A stretch of DNA of 64,000 bases from Lachnospiraceae bacterium (GTDB taxonomy: Bacteria > Bacillota > Clostridia > Lachnospirales > Lachnospiraceae), in contig CABJBM010000004.1 in the NCBI GenBank assembly GCA_902363835.1, positions 230,171-294,170 of the forward strand. The letters are read 5' to 3'. Position numbers and translations under genes: made by a program. The notes below the pieces were generated by a model, which was not told where the DNA came from, made no database searches, and saw only the letters and a list, made by a program, of their open reading frames with translations. Below are positions 42,561-50,885 of this stretch, in pieces. Within the stretch, counting starts at the first letter, position 1. Each line of letters starts with the position of its first letter.

Positions 42561-43655
42561 ATGAAAAAAAGAATAATTTCAGTGTTATGTGCAGTGGCAG
42601 CAGCGGCAAGCATGGCAGGATGTTCTTCGGGTTCCGGTTCAGCACCGGAGAAAAATGCGGACACACAGGTGGCTAAGGCAGAGGCTGAAGCAGGCACAGA
42701 GGCTAAGAAAGAGGAGGGCGCAGCAGCTTCAAAGGAGAAGCTGATTATATACAGCCCTCTTACCGAGTCCATGATCGACTCCATGCTGGCTATGTTTGAG
42801 GAGGATACCGGTATTGATGCAGAGTGTCTGGCCATGGGAACAGGGGATGCATTAAAGAGAATCCAAACAGAGGCAGACAATCCGCAGGCAGATATTCTCT
42901 GGTCAGGAACCATAGGTACTGTAAAGAATAAGAGTGAATATTTTGCAGATTACATAACTGTCCATGAGGACGCTTTCTATGATGAGTACAAGAACACAGA
43001 GGGCAACATGACACGTTTTGATACCATCCCGTCTGTTATCATGGTAAACACAGACCTGATCGGAGATATCAAAATTGAGGGGTACGAAGACCTGCTTAAT
43101 CCTGAGTTAAAGGGCAAGATTGCATTTGCAGACCCGGCAGCCTCCTCTTCCTCTTTTGAGCATCTGGTAAATATGCTCTATGCCATGGGTGGCGGCAACC
43201 CGGATAATGGCTGGGATTATGTAAAACAGTTCTGCACGCAGCTGGACGGCAAGCTTTTAGGCGGTTCCTCCGCAGTGTATAAGGGCGTAGCAGATGGAGA
43301 GTACACTGTAGGCCTTACCTTTGAACAGGGCTCCGCACAGTATGTAGGCGCCGGGTCTCCGGTGAAGACCGTTTATATGAATGAGGGTGTTATCTTCCGA
43401 GGCGATGGCGTGTATATCATCAAAGGATGCCAGAACGAGACAAATGCTCAAAAATTCATAGACTGGCTTACCAGCAGGGAAGTACAGGAATTCATGAACA
43501 ATACCCAGTACAGAAGGACCATCCGCAAGGACGTGGAAGCAGGAGAAGCCATGGTTCCGATGAATCAGATCAAGGTAATCCAGGATGATGAGACAGATAC
43601 AGCAGCTCACAAGTCTGAGTGGTTGAATGAGTTCAAGGAGTTGTTTACAGAGTAA
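42561..43655 (+). CDS. ABC transporter substrate-binding lipoprotein, AfuA/FbpA-like
   Basis: A 364-residue lipoprotein. Signal peptide with lipobox cysteine in SMAGCSSG at residue 21, an Ala/Glu/Lys linker, then a family-1-like binding domain: IIYSPLTESMIDSMLAMFEE, FADPAASSSSFEHLVNMLYA and GDGVYIIKGCQNETNAQKF. This subgroup is usually annotated as ferric iron binding, but the AfuA branch of Gram-negative pathogens binds sugar phosphates and related branches bind phosphonates. A conserved Tyr-rich iron site is not obvious. The three transporter genes are followed by a YesM/YesN-type pair, favouring an inducible organic solute over iron. Confidence 0.88.
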   Translation: MKKRIISVLCAVAAAASMAGCSSGSGSAPEKNADTQVAKAEAEAGTEAKKEEGAAASKEKLIIYSPLTESMIDSMLAMFEEDTGIDAECLAMGTGDALKRIQTEADNPQADILWSGTIGTVKNKSEYFADYITVHEDAFYDEYKNTEGNMTRFDTIPSVIMVNTDLIGDIKIEGYEDLLNPELKGKIAFADPAASSSSFEHLVNMLYAMGGGNPDNGWDYVKQFCTQLDGKLLGGSSAVYKGVADGEYTVGLTFEQGSAQYVGAGSPVKTVYMNEGVIFRGDGVYIIKGCQNETNAQKFIDWLTSREVQEFMNNTQYRRTIRKDVEAGEAMVPMNQIKVIQDDETDTAAHKSEWLNEFKELFTE

Positions 43656-43756
43656 AGCCATACCGGATAAGTGATACCGGCAGTACTGGAATATATACAC
43701 CGGGGCGTGGCTTCATAGGTCACCCCCTTCATTTTAGAGGAATTGAGGGGAAACAT

Positions 43757-44878
43757 ATGAGTGTTTCAATCGGAATCGGCAATGCAGTGAAAAAATATGG
43801 GGATCTGACCATCATACCGGACTTATCCGCCTTTATTAAAAATGGAGAGTTCTTTACACTTCTCGGGCCCTCTGGCTGTGGTAAGACAACGCTGCTGCGT
43901 ATGATAGCGGGCTTTAACAGCATTGAAGGGGGAACTATAAAGTTTGATGAAAAGATCATAAATGACATTCCTGCCCAGAAAAGGAATATCGGTATGGTGT
44001 TCCAGAGCTATGCCATTTTCCCCCATTTGACGGTCAGGCAGAACGTGGAATACGGCTTAAAGATCCGCAAGGTGCCAAAGGAGCAGATGAAGGACAGGAT
44101 TGATGAAATCCTTAAAGTGGTTAAGATTGACGAATACCAGGATCGTCTGCCGGAGCGCCTGTCAGGAGGACAGCAGCAGAGAGTGGCCCTTGCCAGGGCA
44201 ATCGTCATCCATCCCCAGGTCCTTCTCATGGATGAGCCACTGTCCAACCTGGACGCAAAACTTCGTATTGAGATGCGAAGCGCCATCCGTGACGTACAGA
44301 AGCAGGTGGGGATCACCACTGTTTACGTAACCCATGACCAGGAGGAAGCCCTGGCCATATCAGACCGGATTGCAGTCATGAAGCTGGGGATCATCCAGCA
44401 GATTGGCTCCCCCCAGGACATTTATGCCCGGCCTTACAATGCATTTGTATCCACCTTCATCGGACATTCCAACCTGTTCTTCGGCACCATAAGGAAGCAG
44501 GGAGACGTTCCTGCAGTGGTGTTTAACAATGGATATCAGGTGTCCATGCCTAATCTTGTGGACACGGTTAGAGATGGGCAGAAGGCAGTAATATCTGTGC
44601 GCCCTGAGGAATTTTCCCTGAACGAAGAGGGAATTGAGTGTGAGATCGTCAGCAGAACTTTCCTGGGTAAGTACACCAACTATTTCCTTCATTTTGCCGG
44701 CGGCATGGTGCTGGATCATCAGCCCAGTATTGAGTACTCCCAGGATCTTGGCCACGTGGACCGTATATTCGGCGTGGGAGAGAAGATTCGCTTAAGGCCT
44801 AACCCCAACAAAATCAACGTGTTTACCGAAGACCTGGAACAGAGTCTCATAAAGGATGTGAAGAAATATGACGATTAA
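43757..44878 (+). CDS. ABC transporter ATP-binding protein, FbpC/PotA-like
   Basis: A 373-residue ATPase. Walker A GPSGCGKTT near residue 37, signature LSGGQQQRVALARAI near residue 134, Walker B LLMDEPLSNLDAKLR near residue 156, and switch region VTHDQEEALAISDRIAVMK. Residues ~240-370 form the C-terminal TOBE (OB-fold) domain typical of the CUT1/FbpC/PotA groups. It energises the adjacent permease. Its 3' end overlaps the permease gene by 11 bases. Confidence 0.93.
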   Translation: MSVSIGIGNAVKKYGDLTIIPDLSAFIKNGEFFTLLGPSGCGKTTLLRMIAGFNSIEGGTIKFDEKIINDIPAQKRNIGMVFQSYAIFPHLTVRQNVEYGLKIRKVPKEQMKDRIDEILKVVKIDEYQDRLPERLSGGQQQRVALARAIVIHPQVLLMDEPLSNLDAKLRIEMRSAIRDVQKQVGITTVYVTHDQEEALAISDRIAVMKLGIIQQIGSPQDIYARPYNAFVSTFIGHSNLFFGTIRKQGDVPAVVFNNGYQVSMPNLVDTVRDGQKAVISVRPEEFSLNEEGIECEIVSRTFLGKYTNYFLHFAGGMVLDHQPSIEYSQDLGHVDRIFGVGEKIRLRPNPNKINVFTEDLEQSLIKDVKKYDD

Positions 44879-46520
44879 AAAAATCAGATGGGATTTCTGG
44901 AACATTGTGACTGTTGTCATCATCGCACTGTTTGCCATATTTCTTTTGTATCCGCTGATAAGCCTTTTCCTAAGTGGCTTTAAGAATACAGAGACTGGTA
45001 TCTGGACTATGGAGAATTATGCCAGATTCTTCTCAAAGAAATATTATAAGAGCGCACTGCTTAACTCATTTAAGCTGACTGTCAGCGTGACTCTGGTGGC
45101 AATTGTCCTGGGGGCGCCTCTGGCTTACTTTATGTCATTTTATAAGATAAAGGGAAAAGGGGTTCTGGAGATCTTCTTCATCATCTCCATGATGAGCCCT
45201 AACTTTATCGGCGCTTATTCCTGGATACTTCTCCTGGGAAGAAGCGGTACTGTGACCCAGTTCTTAAAAGGTATGGGTATCCATATGCCGTCCATCTATG
45301 GTTTTGGCGGTATGCTTCTGGTATTTGCCTTAAAGCTGTATCCATTTATCTACATGTATGTGTCGGGCGCTCTTAAAAAGATTGACGTGGCCCTGTCTGA
45401 GGCAGCTGAGAGCCTGGGATGCGGCGGACTTCGGAAGATTTTTACCGTCATCATACCGCTGGTGACTCCTACCCTGATTGCGGCGGCCCTGCTGGTATTC
45501 ATGAACTGTATGGCAGACTTTGGCACACCTGCCCTAATCGGTGAGGGCTACCGGGTCATGCCCACCCTGGTCTACTCAGAATTCGTGGGGGAGACAGGTG
45601 GTTCCGCCAACTTTGCAGCCTGTATGGCTACCATTATGGTGGTGGTGACAGCCGCTATATTCCTGGTACAGAAGTGGTATGTGAATACCAAGTCCTTTGC
45701 CATGAGCTCCATGAGGCCAATCCAGCCAAAGGACGTCCATGGCATCAGGGGATTCCTGATTCACTTATATATCTACCTTCTGGCAGCAGCCTCAATTATC
45801 CCCCAGTGCATGGTGATCTATACTTCCTTCAGGGCAACTAAGATGCAGGTATTTGTGGACGGATTTTCCTTAGAGAGTTACCGCAAGGTATTCTCCACCG
45901 CGGTCCAGTCCATTAAGAATACATATCTTTACTGTCTGGCTGCCATCGTGATCATTGTTGTCCTTGGTATGCTCATTGCATACCTGGCAGTGAGGCGCAA
46001 AAACTGTCTGACCAACATGATTGACACCATTGCCATGTTCCCGTATATTGTTCCGGGTTCCGTACTTGGTATCACTCTGCTGATTGCATTTAATCATCCG
46101 CCGATGATGCTGGCAGGTTCTGCCGTTATTATGATCATATCCCTGGTCATTCGCAGGCAGGCATATACCCTGCGTTCCAGCTCTGCCATCCTTTACCAGA
46201 TCAGTCCAAGTATGGAGGAGGCTGCCATCAGCCTGGGAGATTCACCTTCCATGTCCTTTGTCAAGGTGACGGCCAAAATGATGCTGCCCGGAGTTGCATC
46301 CGGCGCTATCCTAAGCTGGATTACTCTGATTAACGAGTTAAGTTCCTCTGTCATGCTCTACAACGCAGGCACCAGGACCATGTCGGTCGCCATATACAAC
46401 GAAGTCATCCGTGCCAGCTACGGCACAGCGGCGGCTCTGGCCACCATACTGACTGCAACCACGGTTGTATCCCTGCTTATCTTCTTCAAGGTGTCCGGCA
46501 ACAAGGACGTGACAATGTAA
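44868..46520 (+). CDS. ABC transporter permease with two fused membrane domains (FbpB/AfuB-like)
   Basis: A 550-residue protein with about twelve helices in two homologous halves. Each half has an EAA motif: SEAAESLGCGGLRKIFTVII near residue 178 and EEAAISLGDSPSMSFVKVTA near residue 451. This double-permease layout is typical of FbpB, AfuB and ThiP. The gene overlaps the ATPase gene by 11 bases and completes a binding-protein, ATPase, permease operon. A hairpin-rich gap of 140 bases separates it from the sensor kinase. Confidence 0.92.
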   Translation: MTIKKIRWDFWNIVTVVIIALFAIFLLYPLISLFLSGFKNTETGIWTMENYARFFSKKYYKSALLNSFKLTVSVTLVAIVLGAPLAYFMSFYKIKGKGVLEIFFIISMMSPNFIGAYSWILLLGRSGTVTQFLKGMGIHMPSIYGFGGMLLVFALKLYPFIYMYVSGALKKIDVALSEAAESLGCGGLRKIFTVIIPLVTPTLIAAALLVFMNCMADFGTPALIGEGYRVMPTLVYSEFVGETGGSANFAACMATIMVVVTAAIFLVQKWYVNTKSFAMSSMRPIQPKDVHGIRGFLIHLYIYLLAAASIIPQCMVIYTSFRATKMQVFVDGFSLESYRKVFSTAVQSIKNTYLYCLAAIVIIVVLGMLIAYLAVRRKNCLTNMIDTIAMFPYIVPGSVLGITLLIAFNHPPMMLAGSAVIMIISLVIRRQAYTLRSSSAILYQISPSMEEAAISLGDSPSMSFVKVTAKMMLPGVASGAILSWITLINELSSSVMLYNAGTRTMSVAIYNEVIRASYGTAAALATILTATTVVSLLIFFKVSGNKDVTM

Positions 46521-46660
46521 GGGTCCTATGATAAACTAAAGCATATAGATTGCAGAAATGGTTTTCCGGCACATCCGGTACTGCGCCTGGCATGGCTTTT
46601 AACGGGTCATGCCTGGCGCGGTTATAACTACAGAAAATACAGTTTAAAAGGTGCAGGCAT

Positions 46661-48370
46661 ATGGAGAAAAGAAAACAAACATGTTTCAGGGATGAGATCC
46701 GGAAAAGTTTGATTTTCCATGCGCTTGTACCTTGTTTTATATCATTGGTAGTGCTTCTTCTGGTGTTCACAGCCCTGGGCTCCCAGCAGATCATAAGGAA
46801 GAGCAAGACCATGATGGCGCATTTTTCCGGGGAATTTGAAAGGGTCATCACAAGCTATGTGAATGAGAATAAGAAGATGGCACGGGAACTTGATATGAAG
46901 TTCTTTAAGGCGCAGCCTTCCTATAAGACGGAGGCAGTGTCCGGCATCTACCGCTTCTTAAACGGCCAGGATTACAGGGGGAATTACTATCTCTTTGATG
47001 AGGACAGGAACGTGGTGTTCTCTACGGACAACCAAGCCAATGTGGTACAGTATATAGGGAATTATCTGCAATGGAATACCGTTGATCAGAAGTACAGCAA
47101 GAAGGACTGCATCTTTATCTATGACAACACAGTGATAGATGGCAGAGCCCTTCCTGCATGGCTCATGCTTGAAACCGTGGTTAAGGATGGAAAGCTTAAA
47201 GGGTACAGTGGTTTTGTGCTGAAGGCTGAAGCATTTAAGAAGCATCTTGGAAATATGGAACAGCCGGTGCTGATGGTCAATAAGTTCAACCGTGTATTTA
47301 CAGACGGGACTTCACGATTCCAGGATGACAGAGGAAAACTGGTGAAGGAATTCAGGGATGGCAGGAACCTGGTGTGTTTTGGGAAAAGGTGGTATTATAC
47401 GGCCAGACAATCCGTGCTGGGAGGGGAGGCCACGGTACAGGTGGTCTACGACTGTACTTCTTTTGTACAGCTGTGCATCATGTCCCTGATGCTGGTGATG
47501 TTGCTGGCTTTGGTGGTGGCCATGGCTATTTACCGCAGCGCCGGTAAGGTGGCGGACAAAAAGACAGAGATCATATATGACCTCATAGGAGCCCTGGACC
47601 GGGTGGAAAAGGGGGACCTGGCTGTGTCCTTAAATATCACTTCCGGTGATGAATTTGAGCGGATTGGTCATTCCTTTAACACCATGATAGGCAGTATACG
47701 CCATCTGCTGGCGCGCCACCAGGAGCTGGCCAGGGAGAACATGCTGGCTACGGTCCAGATCCTGGAGTCCCAGTTTAACCCTCATTTCCTCTTCAATACC
47801 CTGGAATCCATCCGGTATATGATAAAATTTAAGCCGGGGGAGGCAGAGAAGATGTTAGTCTGTTTGTCCAGGATGCTGCGCTACAGCATCCAGAACGGCA
47901 AAGATGTGGTAACTGTGAAAGAGGAGATGGATTTTATTAACCGGTATCTGCAGGTAATGCTTTACCGGTATGGGGAAAGGCTTAAGTACAGTGTGGAGCT
48001 GGAGGAGGGAAGCAGTCAGGCTTCCATTCCCCGTATGGCGATGCAGCCCATAGTAGAGAATTCCATTAAGTATGGATTTGGGGAGGACCGGGACTGCCTG
48101 GAGATATCCATCCGTACCAGGATACAGGATGGCGTGCTTTCGGTCATCATATCGGATGACGGGGTGGGAATCCCTGAGGGACTTTTAAAAGAGCTTCAGT
48201 CGAATCTGGAATATCATCAGAACCAGATGGACCACATTGGTATCTATAACGTCCATAAGCGAATCCGTTTGGTCTGCGGAAACGGGTTCGGAGTCAGGAT
48301 AGAAAGCAGGATTAATAAGGGAACCGTGGTGATTCTCAGGGTCCTCAGTAATGAAAATAAAAATGATTAG
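46661..48370 (+). CDS. Sensor histidine kinase, YesM/LytS type
   Basis: A 569-residue membrane kinase. A short cytoplasmic N-terminus and one helix (~residues 20-45) lead to an extracellular sensor domain of ~220 residues, then a second helix (SLMLVMLLALVVAMAIY near residue 275) and a HAMP linker. The His-kinase domain has the phospho-acceptor motif QFNPHFLFNTLESIRYMI near residue 370, the N-box MAMQPIVENSIKYGFG near residue 455 and a GVGIPEG G-box. It is paired with the AraC-type regulator that follows and most likely senses the solute of the upstream transporter, perhaps through the binding protein. Confidence 0.92.
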   Translation: MEKRKQTCFRDEIRKSLIFHALVPCFISLVVLLLVFTALGSQQIIRKSKTMMAHFSGEFERVITSYVNENKKMARELDMKFFKAQPSYKTEAVSGIYRFLNGQDYRGNYYLFDEDRNVVFSTDNQANVVQYIGNYLQWNTVDQKYSKKDCIFIYDNTVIDGRALPAWLMLETVVKDGKLKGYSGFVLKAEAFKKHLGNMEQPVLMVNKFNRVFTDGTSRFQDDRGKLVKEFRDGRNLVCFGKRWYYTARQSVLGGEATVQVVYDCTSFVQLCIMSLMLVMLLALVVAMAIYRSAGKVADKKTEIIYDLIGALDRVEKGDLAVSLNITSGDEFERIGHSFNTMIGSIRHLLARHQELARENMLATVQILESQFNPHFLFNTLESIRYMIKFKPGEAEKMLVCLSRMLRYSIQNGKDVVTVKEEMDFINRYLQVMLYRYGERLKYSVELEEGSSQASIPRMAMQPIVENSIKYGFGEDRDCLEISIRTRIQDGVLSVIISDDGVGIPEGLLKELQSNLEYHQNQMDHIGIYNVHKRIRLVCGNGFGVRIESRINKGTVVILRVLSNENKND

Positions 48371-48427
48371 CATCCACAGATGGATTTACATGCACACATT
48401 TCAGAAAACAGATTGGGGGAATCTGTA

Positions 48428-49240
48428 ATGTTATTAAAAGTAGTGATTGTGGAAGATGAGGAAATCATCAGGAAGGGGCTTACCTATGCTCTTAACTGGC
48501 TGGATATGGGGTGTATTATCACAGGTACGGCTAAAGACGGGGCAGAGGGGCTGGAAACCATCCGCAGGGAGCAGCCGGATATCGTGCTTACAGATATTAG
48601 GATGCCCAAGATGAACGGTCTTAAGATGGTGGAGAAGGCTCTGAAGGAAAGGCATTTCTACAGCTTGGTTCTCACCAGCTATTCGGAATTTGAGCTGGCT
48701 CGTCAGGCCATCCATATGGGAGTCATGGATTATCTGTTAAAACCTGTTGATGAGGATGAATTGAGGGAGGCACTGGATAAGATAAAACAAAAGATCGCCT
48801 ATGCCAGCAAGTATGAGAAGATAGAGAAGATATCACAGGATAGGATACTGACGGTTTACCACGAGTGGAAGATATTTGACAGCGCCCGAAACAGCATAGA
48901 TCCATATGTGAAAAAGACATATGAGCTTATAAAGCAGCATTATAATGAGAAGCTGAGCATCAACCATGTGGCAGAGAGCCTGGGCGTCAGCTCCAGCTAT
49001 CTTAGCAGGAAGTTAAAGGCAGAACTTAACACCACATTTGTGGACCTGCTGAACCAGTACAGGATCAAGAAAGCCATGAATATGCTGAACGAGGGGACTA
49101 TGCGCATCTATGAAATATCGGATGAGCTGGGGTTTGGGGAGTACAAACATTTCTGCAGTGTGTTTAAGAAGTATACCAATGTGACGCCCTCTGAGTTCTT
49201 AAAGAACGGTGGGATGGTGGTGGTAGGGGAAAAGGTATAA
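48428..49240 (+). CDS. AraC-type response regulator, YesN-like
   Basis: A 270-residue regulator. Receiver domain: VVIVEDEEIIRKGL acidic pocket, phospho-acceptor Asp in DIVLTDIRMPKMNG near residue 55, and Lys in YLLKPVDEDEL near residue 104. The C-terminal AraC domain has two HTH motifs, with LSINHVAESLGVSSSYLSRK and IYEISDELGFGEYKHFCSVF. The start at 48428 gives the normal N-terminus after GGGGGAATCTGTA. It is expected to activate the AfuABC-like operon upstream. Confidence 0.93.
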   Translation: MLLKVVIVEDEEIIRKGLTYALNWLDMGCIITGTAKDGAEGLETIRREQPDIVLTDIRMPKMNGLKMVEKALKERHFYSLVLTSYSEFELARQAIHMGVMDYLLKPVDEDELREALDKIKQKIAYASKYEKIEKISQDRILTVYHEWKIFDSARNSIDPYVKKTYELIKQHYNEKLSINHVAESLGVSSSYLSRKLKAELNTTFVDLLNQYRIKKAMNMLNEGTMRIYEISDELGFGEYKHFCSVFKKYTNVTPSEFLKNGGMVVVGEKV

Positions 49241-49326
49241 GATATCCATGGGAATCCCAGAGGTTTGTTTTGCAGCCATAAAGGGAGGCTGGCCCATACG
49301 AGACAGGAATGGATTGAAACAGAAAG

Positions 49327-49374
49327 AAATGCACTTTGATTGGCCATAATAAGCCATTTCAAGGTGCATTTTTG
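49327..49374. terminator. Terminator after the YesN-like gene
   Basis: AAATGCACTTTGA (49327-49339) pairs with TCAAGGTGCATTT (49359-49371), with one G-T pair, and a T-run follows. Confidence 0.8.
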
Positions 49375-49574
49375 GTATGTATTTATTATTCAAGTATTTT
49401 TAGACGTTCTATGGGCCATCTGCCGGTTTGAGGGCATTAGATTTCATGATAATTCTTATGAGCGGTTGATGACAGCCTCCCGGATGAGGTGGTTTAAAGG
49501 TAATAAAATACATAATCTCTGGCCGTGTCACATGATAAAAATACAAACGAAGTATAAAAATGTTTGCTTATACA

Positions 49575-49603
49575 TAGACATTTTTGAAATATTACTATAT
49601 AAT
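49575..49603 (+). promoter_or_regulatory. Candidate promoter of the DUF2087 gene
   Basis: TAGACA (49575-49580), a 17-base spacer and TATAAT (49598-49603), leaving a leader of about 200 bases before the ATG at 49807. Confidence 0.5.
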
Positions 49604-49806
49604 ATCTATTATGGGTGATATTTTAAATTGCAGATGCAATGAAAAAAACGTTTTATTATCATGTGGAAATTTTCATACAATCCATAATTTCCACCCAATT
49701 CCAATTGGAACACAAAGGACATAAAGACCCGATATCTCAATGCATGATCGTTAAATTAAGAAAAAGAATGATATGCATTGTAAAAATGTATGAAGTGGAG
49801 AAAATC

Positions 49807-50580
49807 ATGAAAAATTCGTTTAACAGAAAATCCCTGTGGCAGGCTGCTTCTGATGAATTAATGAATGGATATTACGAAGACGATGATTCCGTTTATTGTT
49901 TGATTTGCAGCCAGCAGTATACCAAGGGGGAGATATATCCTCATGGCGGCCATTTTTATGATGCAAACAAAATGGCACAGGTTCATATTGAGGAAAAGCA
50001 TGAATCAATGCTGGATTATTTAATGAATATGAACCCTGCGTTTTTAGGCTTATCAAAGATACAGCATTCCATATTATCTTTAATGATAGAAGGCTTATCT
50101 GATAAAGAAATAGCCGCGCAAAAAGGTATTTCCTGTTCGACTGTGAGGAATTACCGCTACAAGCTTCATGAACAGGAAAAACAATCAAAGTTATTTTTAG
50201 CCGCAATGGAAATGTTTAATAAAAGGGAGGAAGACATGAAAACAGAGAATGATAAGGCAGAGTTTTATGATGCCCATAAAACAGCAACAATGATGGATGA
50301 CAGGTATAATGTCACGGTGGAGGAAAGAACCAAGATCCTGTCCACGTATTTTGATAAAAACGGGGCGATTAAGCAGTTTCCTTCAAGGGAAAAGGCCAAA
50401 ATAGTGGTACTGCGTGAAATATCAGGCAAGTTTTTACCGGGAACCCGTTACAGTGAAAGTGAGATTAACGGCTCTTTAAAGGAATTATATCATGATTTCC
50501 CATATATCAGACGGCTGTTAATCGAATACGGCTTTTTATGCCGTACAGATTCGGGTTCTGAATATTGGCTCAAGGAATAA
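49807..50580 (+). CDS. DUF2087 protein with LuxR-type helix-turn-helix
   Basis: A 257-residue cytoplasmic protein. Near residue 95 is a LuxR/sigma-like HTH (IEGLSDKEIAAQKGISCSTV), and the C-terminal ~85 residues, beginning ERTKILSTYFDKNGAIKQFP and ending in the region YHDFPYIRRLLIEYGFL, form the DUF2087 domain, common in Firmicutes regulators. The N-terminal part has a CxxC (SVYCLICSQQY) and conserved His residues (HGGHFYD, HIEEKH), a possible zinc site. The start at 49807 follows AAGTGGAGAAAATC. It is a lone gene; targets are unknown. Confidence 0.8.
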   Translation: MKNSFNRKSLWQAASDELMNGYYEDDDSVYCLICSQQYTKGEIYPHGGHFYDANKMAQVHIEEKHESMLDYLMNMNPAFLGLSKIQHSILSLMIEGLSDKEIAAQKGISCSTVRNYRYKLHEQEKQSKLFLAAMEMFNKREEDMKTENDKAEFYDAHKTATMMDDRYNVTVEERTKILSTYFDKNGAIKQFPSREKAKIVVLREISGKFLPGTRYSESEINGSLKELYHDFPYIRRLLIEYGFLCRTDSGSEYWLKE

Positions 50581-50885
50581 AGATTTCCATGTTTTTATGC
50601 ATTTAAGGGTTTCTGGAATGTATGCAGGGATCCGGAAGAAAATCTAAAAGCAGGATTTTCTCCCGGATCCTTCTTAATAGTTATCATGCCTTCTTTTACA
50701 ATCACCTCTGTTTTACCTTCCATCATGCTGACAGGAAATTCCCTGCTAAACAGGACAAGCCACCTGCCAATTATGCAGAAAATAATACCGGTTATGCAAA
50801 AAGCCGCCTCATGGGACCATAATGTGTTAAAGTGAGATACGTACCACGCAGTCTGTGGTGATTTTTATGGAGGAGGATGAAAGAA
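50581..50885. other. Intergenic region between the DUF2087 gene and the GH3 genes
   Basis: About 305 bases with a terminator at 50628-50674 and a strong ribosome binding site (GGAGGAGG, 50869-50876) before the GH3 start. No clear promoter stands out. Confidence 0.5.
50628..50674 (+). terminator. Terminator after the DUF2087 gene
   Basis: GGATCCGG (50628-50635) and GAAAATC (50638-50644) pair with GATTTTC (50654-50660) and CCGGATCC (50663-50670). TTCTT follows. Confidence 0.75.

Larger units (their letters stand above)
49241..49806. other. Intergenic region before the DUF2087 gene
   Basis: About 565 bases. It contains a terminator for the YesMN genes (49327-49374) and a promoter (49575-49603); the DNA becomes very AT-rich after 49500. 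I see no gene or RNA family in the rest. Confidence 0.5.

Noticed and set aside
46570..46630. Hairpin between the permease and the YesM kinase as another copy of the dispersed repeat
   Set aside because: It shares GCGCCTGGC and ACAGAAAATA, but the left arm and spacing differ; too weak to call.
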